The notes under the pieces are model-generated. The model made no database searches and was not told the DNA's origin. It was given only the letters and a program-made list of their open reading frames with translations. 64,000 nucleotides of DNA from Shewanella dokdonensis. Lineage in GTDB: Bacteria > Pseudomonadota > Gammaproteobacteria > Enterobacterales > Shewanellaceae. The stretch is taken from assembly GCF_018394335.1 (NCBI RefSeq), contig NZ_CP074572.1, positions 3,224,001-3,288,000 on the forward strand. Reading direction: 5' to 3'. The position numbers and the translations under genes are program-made. Below are positions 1-8,628 of this stretch, piece after piece. How positions within the stretch are numbered: the first letter of the stretch is position 1; each line of letters starts with the position of its first letter.

Positions 1-1041
1 GTTAAAGGGGGCGATAAATGGCAAGTCAGTCATATCGCCCCCTTTCCATTCCAAGAGTTGACGGATCCTGAGCAGGATCTGTTTGCGATTTACTTGGAAG
101 CTTTTTCCCGTAAAGTGTGGCGTGCGCCTAAGCGTAAAAAGTCTTATCGGTATGAGATGGCGATGCTAGTAGATGAGCATGAAAAAATGCCACCATCTAA
201 CAATAGTGCCATCAAACGCTTCATTAGGGCTGCCAACCGTATTGGCATGGATATGCAGTTACTAGGGCGTCGTGATATGAGTCGTCTGGGTGAATTTGAC
301 GGGCTCTTTATCCGTGCGACCACTAACATCAGTAATTTCACCTACCGTTTTGCCAAAAATGCCGAGCAGATGGGGTTAGTGGTGATGGATGATCCTGAAT
401 CCATCATGAAGTGTACCAACAAGGTATTTTTGACAGAATTGTTGCTGAACCACAAGATCCCCGTGCCTAAGAGTTTGATCCTCAATGAATCAGATCCGCA
501 CTGGGAAGAAACCTTGTTGGAGGAGATAGGACTACCGGCAGTTCTCAAAGTACCGGATGGCGCATTTTCCCTCGGGGTGGTTAAGGTTAAGGATATTGAT
601 AGTTTACGAGCCGAAGCCAAACGGATTTTTGAACACAGTACCCTGATCCTGGCGCAGGAATATTTGCCAACGCCGTTTGACTGGCGTATCGGCATACTGA
701 ATCGGCAGCCCATATACGCTTGTCGCTACTACATGAGCCGTGGTCACTGGCAGATATATGAACACCACAAAGACGGTAAATTCAGTAGCGGTAGTTACGA
801 TGCGCAGGATCTTAAACGTGTGCCATCACAGATAGTCGATACTGCTTTGAAATCCGCTAATCTGATTGGCTCTGGATTTTATGGCGTGGATTTGAAAGAG
901 GTGGATGGTCAGCCTTATGTGATTGAAATCAACGATAATCCAAGTATTGATCATGGTATTGAAGATCTGTTTTATGGCGATCTGCTGTACGACCGTATCA
1001 TGACTGAGTTCCTGCGGCGGATCCAGTTGCGCGGATTGTAA
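1..1041 (+). CDS. RimK-like ATP-grasp family protein (5' end outside window)
   Basis: The reading frame is open from base 1, so the gene begins before the window; 346 residues are visible. The visible part has an ATP-grasp fold: a lysine-containing segment KCTNKVFLTELLL about residue 137, a glycine-rich nucleotide-binding stretch (KVPDGAFSLGVVKVK), and a C-terminal metal-binding motif EINDNPS. This matches RimK-type ATP-dependent carboxylate-amine ligases. In RimK-like proteins of this length the N-terminal part is a separate domain of unknown role, and most of that would lie upstream of the window. The substrate cannot be deduced. No partner gene is visible downstream: the next gene is convergent and a terminator follows directly. 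Confidence 0.8.
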   Translation, partial: VKGGDKWQVSHIAPFPFQELTDPEQDLFAIYLEAFSRKVWRAPKRKKSYRYEMAMLVDEHEKMPPSNNSAIKRFIRAANRIGMDMQLLGRRDMSRLGEFDGLFIRATTNISNFTYRFAKNAEQMGLVVMDDPESIMKCTNKVFLTELLLNHKIPVPKSLILNESDPHWEETLLEEIGLPAVLKVPDGAFSLGVVKVKDIDSLRAEAKRIFEHSTLILAQEYLPTPFDWRIGILNRQPIYACRYYMSRGHWQIYEHHKDGKFSSGSYDAQDLKRVPSQIVDTALKSANLIGSGFYGVDLKEVDGQPYVIEINDNPSIDHGIEDLFYGDLLYDRIMTEFLRRIQLRGL

Positions 1042-1057
1042 TTGGCTTTATTGCTTG

Positions 1058-1083
1058 ATAAAGGCGCCCTTTGGCGCCTTTAT
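1058..1083. terminator. Rho-independent terminator between convergent genes
   Basis: A GGCGCC/GGCGCC stem around a CTTT loop is flanked by an A-rich left arm and TTTA on the right. It sits between the ATP-grasp gene and the convergent diguanylate cyclase gene, so it may serve both strands. Confidence 0.7.
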
Positions 1084-1091
1084 GTTTAGCG

Positions 1092-1970
1092 CTACTCTGC
1101 CAGCGCATAGCCATTACGGCCAGCGGCTTTGGCTCGATAGAGGGCGGCATCGGTGTTGTTGAACAGTTGATCTTGGTTCAAGTGGGGCAGCCAGCCACCA
1201 ATGCCCATACTACAGCCGACATTATGCTGACTTAACAAGGCGTCAGTTTGCAAAAACTGTAATACCCGATTGGCAATACTGACGGCAGCGGAGGTATCAC
1301 CTTCCACCAGCACCGCAAACTCATCGCCACCAAGACGGAAAGGCTGGTCGCAGCGACGGGTGCTACGGCGGATTATTTCGCTAAAGCGTACCAAGGCTTT
1401 ATCCCCGTAGTGGTGGCCCATCAGGTCATTAAGTTGCTTAAAGTTATCCAGGTCTAACAGCAAGAGGCTAACTTGGTCGTTGCAACGCTGTGCCCGTGCC
1501 AGAACCGTGCGAAAGGCTTGACCAAAAAAATGGCGATTTCCCAAGTTGGTTAAGGCATCGAACATTGCCTGTGCTGCCATCTTTTGATAGCGCACGGCGT
1601 TGAATAATGGTTGCGGCAATAAGGCTTCCATTTGTTGCAGATGCAGCGTTTCACCCAGGCTAAGCGGCATTGGCAGATAGTATTCTAGACTGGCTGTGGT
1701 ATCTCCCAGTTGCACGTCATGTGCTAGTTTAACGCCCTTGAGTCGCCCCCAACGCAATTCCAACTCATCACACTGGCAGTACATGCCTGATAGCGGCAAA
1801 TATAGCTGCAGTTGTTTGCCATAACAGGCAAATACTGTCCGCGGGTCAAGGCTGGCATGTAGCTTCTGTAACAGTTGTAACGGATCAGGCTGGTGGGTGA
1901 TATGGTGCGCATCATCATGCCATTGCTCTAATGAGCCACTATAACCACCGATATTACCAATATAAGCCAA
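1092..1970 (-). CDS. GGDEF domain diguanylate cyclase
   Basis: A 292-residue protein likely to make cyclic di-GMP from two GTP. The C-terminal GGDEF domain starts near residue 137 (FDALTNLGNR) and carries an intact GGDEF signature at 214-218. An inhibitory I-site RRCD lies at 205-208, exactly five residues before the signature, so product feedback inhibition is expected. The first 130 residues match no domain I recognise and contain no obvious membrane segment, so this is probably a cytoplasmic enzyme with an unknown N-terminal input region. It is transcribed alone, convergent with the ATP-grasp gene. There are 171 bases between its start and the end of the patatin-like gene upstream, with no further gene there. 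Confidence 0.9.
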   Translation of the reverse strand: MAYIGNIGGYSGSLEQWHDDAHHITHQPDPLQLLQKLHASLDPRTVFACYGKQLQLYLPLSGMYCQCDELELRWGRLKGVKLAHDVQLGDTTASLEYYLPMPLSLGETLHLQQMEALLPQPLFNAVRYQKMAAQAMFDALTNLGNRHFFGQAFRTVLARAQRCNDQVSLLLLDLDNFKQLNDLMGHHYGDKALVRFSEIIRRSTRRCDQPFRLGGDEFAVLVEGDTSAAVSIANRVLQFLQTDALLSQHNVGCSMGIGGWLPHLNQDQLFNNTDAALYRAKAAGRNGYALAE

Positions 1971-2141
1971 ATGGAGTACTCCACTGCTGCTGACATATTC
2001 TAGCGGTGGTTAAGCAAAGTCTGTGCCTGTTTTATTTTTATCGATAATACAAGGGATTTCGGGCGTTAGATGCCGTTAGTCGTCAGTGTTGTGCCAGTAT
2101 TTTGACAGCGTGCAGTCATTTGACTGTGACCACCGGGCACG

Positions 2142-3270
2142 TTAGCCGATATTAAAAAAGGCTTTCATCTCTGGCAGTTGGTGCATGGCGTCTTTATAGC
2201 CTAAGTCAATCAAGGTGCCGGTATAGGCTTTTTCAAATAACAGGTAAGACACGATACTGGTGTCTGACTGGCTATTGATACCAATCAACCCCAACAGTCG
2301 ACGGATAGCAAACGGCATTTCCATGTAGTAGCGTTTCGCAATCTCGCTCAGATCTTCACTGGGTTTGAGCACTAGGGTATCTATGTTACGCAGACTCAAT
2401 AACTCGCGGCTGCTGGGGGAATTAATGCCAGGGTGCCGTTAACACGGGTCAGGCGTTCCATGTCGCTGTTCAAGGTGTCAGAAAATATCGTATCGAGCAG
2501 ATGACCCGCTATGGTTGCTGTCTTGGGATGATATTCCAGATCTTTGGGTTGCTGCTTATGTGGACTCTCCAGATTTATCACCATGATGCGATCTGCGCCG
2601 AGATGAATGGGGCAAGATAAAGGTGCGAGCTGGTGCACGGAACCATCGCCATAGTACCACTTGCCTAAGCGGATTGAAGGAAACACCATGGGAATTGCGG
2701 CACTGGCCATCAGGTGTTCGGTATTCAGCCGGGTACGTAGGCCACTGCGCCGTGCACGTTGCCAGTTTTCCATGTCACGACTGCCCTGAAAAAGCTCACC
2801 GATTGCGAGGTGTTATAACAGGATGTATCAATGCTGATGGCCGTGAGGTAGCCGTTCTGGATGTTACGGTCGATACGTTCAAAGTTGATCAGTTCATTCA
2901 GTAAGCCGCGCAGCGGGGCGTTATCGAGCAAGCTGCCCGCATCGGTATTGGCCAGATCCGTTTGCATGCCTTTGAGCATCATAGTGCCAAGGTGTTGCAG
3001 AACTCCGGGAATGGACGCCTTGTAAATCCGGCTGGTGTGCAGATGACGCCAGATCCACTCGAGCTTTTTAACCCCGAGGTGAAAGCAGGACGCATGCGTT
3101 GCCATGGCGGTGCCGTTAATAGCGCCAGCAGAAGTGCCGCAGATTACGTTAAAAGGAATACCATGATTACGGGGATACAGCTGCACCAGCGCTTTTAGCA
3201 CGCCCACCTGATAAGCGGCTCGGGCACCGCCGCCCCCTAACATTAATGCACAATTTTCCCTTAGTGCCAT
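2142..3270 (-). pseudogene. Patatin-like phospholipase (two frameshifts as sequenced)
   Basis: Three overlapping frames together encode one patatin-family lipid acyl hydrolase of 376 residues. The N-terminal part has the glycine-rich oxyanion motif GGGGARAAYQVG and the nucleophile elbow GTSAG. The middle part has the catalytic aspartate in DGS. The C-terminal part (NIDTLVLKPSEDLSEIAKRY) is typical of the bacterial group. The first break lies at the A run 2789-2793 on the plus strand: adding one base restores ...SFFQGSRDMENW. The second lies at the G run 2415-2419: adding one base restores ...IPPSSRELLSLRNID. The catalytic serine and aspartate are both intact, and both breaks are single-base losses in 5-base runs. 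A sequencing error is more likely than gene decay. Confidence 0.8.
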
Positions 3271-3357
3271 TCCCCATCACCTGCTTAGCCGTACGCATTA
3301 TTATGCTTTATGGTGTAACTATAGCGCTAAAGCTTCTGGACAGGTGGACGGAGGACA

Positions 3358-3392
3358 TAAAAAAGCCAACCTTTTTAGTCGGTTGGCTTTTC
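3358..3392 (-). terminator. Terminator after dxs
   Basis: An AAAAGCCAACC / GGTTGGCTTTT stem lies directly after the dxs stop. On the minus strand the right arm runs into a T tract. The plus strand also has a short T run, but the gene on that side (patatin-like) starts rather than ends here. Confidence 0.8.
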
Positions 3393-3396
3393 TATT

Positions 3397-5274
3397 CTAG
3401 CCTTCAAGACGGGTCATGAAGCTATTGATTTGTGCGAGTACACCCGGCTGATCCAATTGCAGTTCTGCCAGGATCTCCTGCGGACTGCCATGTTTGATGA
3501 ATTCATCGGGTAACCCCAGTTGCAGCACCGGATTGCGCAACTGTTTTCTGGCCAAATATTCCAGTACGCCGCTACCAGCGCCACCGATAATGGCATTTTC
3601 TTCGAGTGTTACCAGTACTTCATGTGAAGTTGCCAGTTGTTGTAACAAGGCTTCATCTAAGGGTTTAACAAAGCGCATGTCAGCAACGGTGGCATCCAAG
3701 GTTTCTGCAACTGCCAGCGCGGTTGCCAGCGTGGTACCAAAGTTGATAATCGCCAGCTTTTTACCTTGCCGTTTTAACACCCCTTTGCCAATGGGTAAGG
3801 CTGTCATCTGCTCTTGCTGATGCGCGCCGGTGGCACTGCCTCGAGGGTAACGTACCGCCGCCGGGCCATCTTGATAACAATAGCCAGTGTAGAGCATTTG
3901 CCGACATTCATTCTCATCGGAAGGCGCCATGATCACCATGTTAGGGATACAGCGCAGGTAGCTCATATCGAAAGCCCCTTGGTGGGTCGGGCCATCGGCT
4001 CCTACAATGCCGCCGCGATCAATAGCAAACAGCACCGGCAGTTTTTGCAGGGCCACATCGTGGATCACCTGATCATAAGCGCGTTGCAGGAATGTCGAGT
4101 AAATGGCCACTACAGGTTTATAACCTTCACAGGCAAGGCCAGCACCCAAGGTCACCGCATGTTGCTCGGCAATTGCCGCATCAAAATACTGTCCGGGAAA
4201 CTTCTGCGAAAACTCCACCATGCCTGAGCCTTCACGCATTGCCGGAGTAATACCTACAACTTTTTCATCTTGGGCGGCAATGTCGCACAGCCATTTACCG
4301 AATACGTCGGAGAAAGAAGGCAAGCCTGCCTTGGTGGCGGGTTTGCGGAATTGGCTGGGGTCAAATTTGGGTACCGCATGCCAGCCGATAGGGTCTTTTT
4401 CTGCTGGCTCATAACCTTTGCCTTTTTTGGTCATGATATGCAGTAGCTGCGGACCACTGAGACTGCGCATGTTACGCAGGGTTTCTACCAAAGCGTTGAC
4501 GTCATGGCCATCAATGGGACCGATGTAATTGAAACCGAGTTCTTCAAACAGGGTTCCGGGAACCATCATACCTTTAAGGTGTTCTTCAGTACGCCGCGCC
4601 ATCTCTTTGATGACCGGCATGCCTTGCAGCACTTTTTTACTGCCTTCGCGGATGCTGGAATAGAAGCGGCCAGACATTAACTGTGCCAGATGCTTGTTGA
4701 GTGCACCTACGTTTTCCGAGATAGACATCTCGTTATCGTTGAGTACCACCAACATGTCTTTGTGCAAATCCCCTGCGTGATTCATGGCTTCAAACACCAT
4801 ACCACCGGTCATGGCACCATCACCTATCACGGCAACTACCCGGCGACCCGCTTGTTCTTTGTCGGCGGCAATGGCCATGCCCAAGGCGGCAGAGATGGAG
4901 GTACTGGAATGACCGACACTGAAGGTGTCATAGTCACTTTCTCCACGCCAAGGGAATGGGTGCAAACCACCTTTCTGACGGATAGTGTGCATCTGATCGC
5001 GGCGACCGGTCAGAATTTTATGCGGGTAGGCTTGATGCCCCACATCCCACACCAGTCGGTCAAACGGCGTGTTGTACACATAATGCAGTGCTACGGTTAG
5101 CTCTACAGTGCCCAATCCAGAGGCAAAGTGGCCACTAGACTGTCCTACAGATTGCAGCAAAAAAGCTCTGAGTTCGTCGGCTAGTTGCGGCAACAATGCC
5201 TGTGGCAACTGGCGCAACTCATCGGGTGTATTAGCCTGTGCCAATACTGGAAATTGAGTGATATCCAGACTCAT
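3397..5274 (-). CDS. dxs: 1-deoxy-D-xylulose-5-phosphate synthase
   Basis: A 625-residue thiamine-diphosphate enzyme that condenses pyruvate and glyceraldehyde-3-phosphate, the first step of the MEP isoprenoid pathway. It also feeds thiamine and pyridoxal synthesis. The TPP-binding GDG...N motif is visible (GDGAMTGG through VVLNDNEMS), as is the transketolase catalytic region [12 protein letters not shown] and the C-terminal transketolase domain ending VLEYLARKQ. Length is normal for the family and the frame is intact. It is the last gene of a minus-strand operon xseB-ispA-dxs, 21 bases after ispA. This arrangement pairs the first pathway enzyme with the farnesyl diphosphate synthase. Confidence 0.97.
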   Translation of the reverse strand: MSLDITQFPVLAQANTPDELRQLPQALLPQLADELRAFLLQSVGQSSGHFASGLGTVELTVALHYVYNTPFDRLVWDVGHQAYPHKILTGRRDQMHTIRQKGGLHPFPWRGESDYDTFSVGHSSTSISAALGMAIAADKEQAGRRVVAVIGDGAMTGGMVFEAMNHAGDLHKDMLVVLNDNEMSISENVGALNKHLAQLMSGRFYSSIREGSKKVLQGMPVIKEMARRTEEHLKGMMVPGTLFEELGFNYIGPIDGHDVNALVETLRNMRSLSGPQLLHIMTKKGKGYEPAEKDPIGWHAVPKFDPSQFRKPATKAGLPSFSDVFGKWLCDIAAQDEKVVGITPAMREGSGMVEFSQKFPGQYFDAAIAEQHAVTLGAGLACEGYKPVVAIYSTFLQRAYDQVIHDVALQKLPVLFAIDRGGIVGADGPTHQGAFDMSYLRCIPNMVIMAPSDENECRQMLYTGYCYQDGPAAVRYPRGSATGAHQQEQMTALPIGKGVLKRQGKKLAIINFGTTLATALAVAETLDATVADMRFVKPLDEALLQQLATSHEVLVTLEENAIIGGAGSGVLEYLARKQLRNPVLQLGLPDEFIKHGSPQEILAELQLDQPGVLAQINSFMTRLEG

Positions 5275-5295
5275 AGGGAGCTACTTCGTCTCTTT

Positions 5296-6177
5296 TTATA
5301 CTCGCCGCTCAATGATATAGCGTGCGAATTCAGCAATTAGTCGGCTATTGTAGGGCAAATTACCTATGGCCGATAGTGCCTCTTGCAGCAGTTTCTCGGC
5401 AGTGGCTTTTGCCCCTTCTAGACCCAGTAATCTGGGATACGTACTTTTATTGGCGCGGGTATCTGAACCTTGGGGTTTCCCCAGTTCTTCGGTACTGGCG
5501 GTGATATCCAGAATATCGTCCTGCACCTGGAATGCTAAGCCAATGGCTTCGGCATAGGTCATTAACTGTTGTTTTTCGGTATCAGCGATATCTGCCGCAA
5601 TAACCGCTAACTCCACCGCACAACGGATGAGCGCTCCCGTTTTCAGTTGGTGTAGCCGGGTTAACTCAGTAAGTGATATCTCTTTGTCAGTGGCCACGAG
5701 ATCCAACGCCTGACCACCACACATGCCCTGATAACCAGAAGCTTTTGCCAGTGCCTGCACCATTTGCAACTGTTGCTTGGCACTCAGTTCCTGACTATTT
5801 TGAGTGATCAGCTCAAACGCCAGCGTCTGCAATGCATCTCCGGCTAGAATCGCTGTTGCTTCATCAAAGGCGATATGTACGGTTGGTTGCCCACGGCGTA
5901 ATTCATCGTTATCCATGGCGGGCAGATCATCGTGGATCAATGAATAGGCATGAATGCACTCAATGGCTGCCGCGCAGTTATCTAGCTGTTCGGCTTTGCG
6001 TCCGAGCATTTCGCCCACGGCATACACTAAAAATGGCCGAACCCGTTTGCCCCCAAGCAACACGCCATAGCGCATGGCGGCTTTTAATCTGGGTTCGTTT
6101 TCAGGAATGGCGTCGAAAATCGTCTCCAGATGCTGATTGATCCGTTGCTGGCAACGATTGATGGCTTCCGTTAGCAA
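5296..6177 (-). CDS. ispA: Farnesyl diphosphate synthase
   Basis: A 293-residue polyprenyl synthase that extends dimethylallyl and geranyl diphosphate with isopentenyl diphosphate to make farnesyl diphosphate. The first aspartate-rich motif DDLPAMD is at residues 83-89, following IHAYSLIH. The second, QDDILD, lies near residue 220. The GGKRVRPFL motif is near residue 42. The chosen start is TTG, immediately after the xseB stop codon (no gap), giving an N-terminus that aligns in length with the E. coli enzyme. Translational coupling with xseB is likely. It sits between xseB and dxs in one operon. Confidence 0.95.
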   Translation of the reverse strand: MLTEAINRCQQRINQHLETIFDAIPENEPRLKAAMRYGVLLGGKRVRPFLVYAVGEMLGRKAEQLDNCAAAIECIHAYSLIHDDLPAMDNDELRRGQPTVHIAFDEATAILAGDALQTLAFELITQNSQELSAKQQLQMVQALAKASGYQGMCGGQALDLVATDKEISLTELTRLHQLKTGALIRCAVELAVIAADIADTEKQQLMTYAEAIGLAFQVQDDILDITASTEELGKPQGSDTRANKSTYPRLLGLEGAKATAEKLLQEALSAIGNLPYNSRLIAEFARYIIERRV

Positions 6178-6417
6178 TTATTCTTCCTCAACATCAAATG
6201 GACTCAGCGGTGCCTGGGGATCATCTGCCAGCAAAATAGCAACTTTTTGTTGCGCCTGTTCCAGTTTGCTTTGGCTGCTGCGTACCAGACCGATACCGCG
6301 TTCAAACTGCTTCAGTGCATCATCCAGAGAGACTTCCCCCTGTTCCAGTTCGGTTACTATCTGTTCTAACTCGTTCAGGGACTCTTCAAAGCTGAGGTTT
6401 TCAGGTTTTTTAGCCAC
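6178..6417 (-). CDS. xseB: Exodeoxyribonuclease VII small subunit
   Basis: A 79-residue protein with the family pattern SFEESLNELEQIVTELE followed by LDDALKQFERG, a small helical protein that associates with the large subunit XseA to degrade single-stranded DNA. The start is a GTG preceded by AAGGAAA at good spacing. Longer upstream starts in the same frame lack a ribosome site and would add unconserved residues. It is the first gene of the xseB-ispA-dxs operon, an order common in gammaproteobacteria. XseA is not encoded in this window. Confidence 0.93.
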   Translation of the reverse strand: MAKKPENLSFEESLNELEQIVTELEQGEVSLDDALKQFERGIGLVRSSQSKLEQAQQKVAILLADDPQAPLSPFDVEEE

Positions 6418-6447
6418 GTTGTTTTCCTTGAGATTACACTGCGACAG

Positions 6448-6456
6448 AGTATACCA
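6448..6456 (-). promoter_or_regulatory. Extended -10 promoter for xseB-ispA-dxs
   Basis: On the minus strand TGG-TATACT forms an extended -10 element 31 bases upstream of the xseB GTG. A good -35 is not apparent, which is usual for extended -10 promoters. Confidence 0.4.
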
Positions 6457-6633
6457 GCGATCGGAAATGGGAATCGAGACTGGGTCAGCAGAGGGTTCGG
6501 AGCAGGACTGGCGGCAACCATATTGGCACACACGTTATAGCAGCGGTTGATATGGGTCAAATGTGGGCGTTGGTTATTTGCTCAAAAGCACGCTTTGCCA
6601 CAAAAATATTTTCTTCCGTGGTTAAAATCCCTC

Positions 6634-6660
6634 TAAACTTGCCTAAGTTTGATCCGATAA
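6634..6660 (+). promoter_or_regulatory. Sigma-28 (FliA) promoter for pomAB
   Basis: TAAA at 6634-6637, a 15-base spacer, then TCCGATAA at 6653-6660. The flagellar sigma-28 consensus is TAAA-N15-GCCGATAA, so only one -10 base differs. It lies about 130 bases before pomA. Late-class flagellar control of stator genes is known in Vibrio polar flagella and fits this context. Confidence 0.7.
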
Positions 6661-6789
6661 ACCAAAATAGAAGCCGTTGAAAAGCGTAACATTCCCTTTT
6701 CTAGGGTAACATCGCAAACCGTTCCCCGGAGAGCGCATCATTCCGGTTCGTTGATGGATGACACGACTGTAGAAAATTGAGGAGCAAGA

Positions 6790-7557
6790 GTGGATTTAGC
6801 AACCCTGATAGGCATTATTGGCGCGTTTGGTGTGATGATCTGGGCCATGGTCAGTGCTGGCGGCATCTCTATCTACGTTGACGTCCCCTCAGTATTGATT
6901 GTTTTCATCGGTTCCCTCTTTGTGGTGATGATGAAATTCAATCTCAAACAATACCTCGGTGCCATGAAAATTGCCGCCAAAGCATTCATGTTCAAGCTGG
7001 ATAATCCAGAAGATCTCATCGAACAGTCGGTCACTATGGCGGATGCTGCCCGTAAAGGTGGTTTTCTAGCGCTGGAAGAAGCGCAGATCTCGAATTCCTT
7101 TATGCAAAAAGCGGTGGATATGCTGGTGGATGGCCACGACGGTGACGTGGTACGCGAAGCGCTGGAAAAAGATATTGTGCTCACCGAAGAACGGCATAAA
7201 TCAGGGATCGCGATTTTTAAAGCGTTTGGCGACGTCGGCCCCGCCATGGGGATGATTGGGACTCTGGTCGGTCTGGTTGCCATGCTATCGAACATGGATG
7301 ACCCTAAGTCAATCGGCCCGGCGATGGCGGTGGCATTGTTAACCACCCTTTATGGGTCACTGCTGGCAAATCTAGTGGCATTGCCGATTGCCGACAAACT
7401 GGCACTACGCATGAACGAAGAGATGCTTAACCGTAACCTGATCATGGATGCGGTATTGGCGATTCAGGATGGTCAAAATCCCCGGGTGATTGAGAGCTTT
7501 TTGAAGAACTATCTGGCTGAGAAAAAACGCAAGATAGACACCACTGGTGGGGAATAG
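6790..7557 (+). CDS. pomA: Flagellar motor stator protein PomA (MotA family)
   Basis: A 255-residue inner-membrane protein of the MotA/TolQ/ExbB superfamily, forming the stator channel with PomB. Two N-terminal membrane helices (LIGIIGAFGVMIWAMV and VPSVLIVFIGSLFVV) are followed by a cytoplasmic loop with charged residues, then two more helices around GPAMGMIGTLVGLVAML and GPAMAVALLTTLYGSLLANLVALP. The start is GTG with a strong upstream GAGGAGC. The coupling ion is inferred to be sodium because the partner is PomB-like. pomB begins three bases after its stop. A sigma-28 promoter lies upstream. Confidence 0.95.
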   Translation: MDLATLIGIIGAFGVMIWAMVSAGGISIYVDVPSVLIVFIGSLFVVMMKFNLKQYLGAMKIAAKAFMFKLDNPEDLIEQSVTMADAARKGGFLALEEAQISNSFMQKAVDMLVDGHDGDVVREALEKDIVLTEERHKSGIAIFKAFGDVGPAMGMIGTLVGLVAMLSNMDDPKSIGPAMAVALLTTLYGSLLANLVALPIADKLALRMNEEMLNRNLIMDAVLAIQDGQNPRVIESFLKNYLAEKKRKIDTTGGE

Positions 7558-7560
7558 CCA

Positions 7561-8496
7561 ATGGCCAAGCCAAAGTGTCCTGATTGCCCGCCACCCGCGC
7601 CACCATGGCTAGCGACATTTTCTGATCTGATGTCGCTGCTGATGTGTTTCTTTGTGTTACTGCTGTCTTTTTCAGAGATGGACGTACTCAAGTTCAAGCA
7701 GATCGCGGGGTCGATGAAATACGCTTTTGGGGTACAGAACAAGGTGGAAGTGAAAGATATCCCGAAAGGGACGTCGGTCATTGCACTGGAGTTCCGGCCG
7801 GGGCGTCCCGATCCATCGCCCATTGAAGTGATTAATCAGCAAACCAATGAGATGACGCAACCCACACTGACATTTCAAGCCGGTGATGATGATAATTCGG
7901 GTGGCATTCAGCAACAAAAAGGGGAACAGCGCGGCGGTGATGCGGCGGCAACCGCGCAGGAGCAGGCTGAAGATAAACGCACCCAGCAAAATGAAGCCAC
8001 CCAGCAACAGCTTAATGAACAAGTTAAGAAAATGGCAGAGAAGCTCGACAAAGAGATTGTTGACGGTGCCATTGAGATTGAGTCACTCGGCCAGCAGATC
8101 ATCATTCGTATTCGCGAAAAAGGCTCATTTGCGTCGGGGTCAGGGTTCTTGCAACCGCAGTTTAAACCGGTGATCCGCGCCATTGGCGAGTTGCTTAAGG
8201 ATGTTCCCGGTATTGTCACCGTTTCTGGAAATACCGATAATATGCAGATCAGCAATGAGCTGTATCAGTCAAACTGGGATCTGTCGGCACAACGGGCTCT
8301 TGCCGTGGCACATGAACTTATTCGGGTAAAAGGTTTTGACCCGGAACGGATGAAAGTAGTTGGCCTAGCCGATACCAATCCATTGGTCGCCAATGATTCA
8401 GCCGAACATCGCGCCCGTAACCGCCGGGTAGAAATTGCCATTGAGCAGGGCAAAGCCAAACAGTCTGACGAACTGCAGGTTACTCCCAACCGCTAA
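7561..8496 (+). CDS. pomB: Flagellar motor stator protein PomB (MotB family, OmpA domain)
   Basis: A 311-residue stator subunit with a short cytoplasmic N-terminus (CPDC motif then a proline run) and a single membrane helix after WLATFSDLMSLL. The aspartate at residue 22 should be the ion-binding site. Residues up to about 85 (FKQIAGSMKYAFG, DIPKGTS, FRPGRP) match Vibrio PomB closely. A glutamine-rich, low-complexity linker follows (roughly residues 115-165). The C-terminal peptidoglycan-binding OmpA-like domain includes VSGNTDN, SNWDLSAQRA and RARNRRVEI. It forms a two-gene operon with pomA, ending at a clear terminator. The sequence suggests a sodium-driven polar flagellar motor. Confidence 0.95.
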   Translation: MAKPKCPDCPPPAPPWLATFSDLMSLLMCFFVLLLSFSEMDVLKFKQIAGSMKYAFGVQNKVEVKDIPKGTSVIALEFRPGRPDPSPIEVINQQTNEMTQPTLTFQAGDDDNSGGIQQQKGEQRGGDAAATAQEQAEDKRTQQNEATQQQLNEQVKKMAEKLDKEIVDGAIEIESLGQQIIIRIREKGSFASGSGFLQPQFKPVIRAIGELLKDVPGIVTVSGNTDNMQISNELYQSNWDLSAQRALAVAHELIRVKGFDPERMKVVGLADTNPLVANDSAEHRARNRRVEIAIEQGKAKQSDELQVTPNR

Positions 8497-8512
8497 GCTA
8501 TACCCGTCTGCA

Positions 8513-8544
8513 AGCAACCAGCCAATGTGCTGGTTGCTGTTTTT
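8513..8544 (+). terminator. Terminator of pomAB
   Basis: A perfect 10-bp stem AGCAACCAGC / GCTGGTTGCT with a six-base loop is followed by GTTTTT, 16 bases after the pomB stop. Confidence 0.9.
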
Positions 8545-8575
8545 AACCTCCTTGCTGGGACTGACCCCGGCACTT

Positions 8576-8584
8576 TGCTATAAT
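8576..8584 (+). promoter_or_regulatory. Extended -10 promoter for thiI
   Basis: TGC-TATAAT, a consensus -10 with an extended TGn element, lies 45 bases before the thiI ATG and after the pomAB terminator. No good -35 is seen. Confidence 0.55.
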
Positions 8585-8628
8585 CCCGCGATTGCATTTT
8601 TGACCATGTTTTATGCTGCGGAAAATCC

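Larger units (their letters stand above)
6418..6789. other. Divergent intergenic region between xseB and pomA
   Basis: These 372 bases hold promoters rather than genes. I see an extended -10 on the minus strand for xseB at 6448-6456 and a sigma-28 type promoter for pomA at 6634-6660. The pomA ribosome site (GAGGAGCAAGA before the GTG) is at the right edge. Short open frames here have no recognisable protein features. Confidence 0.7.
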
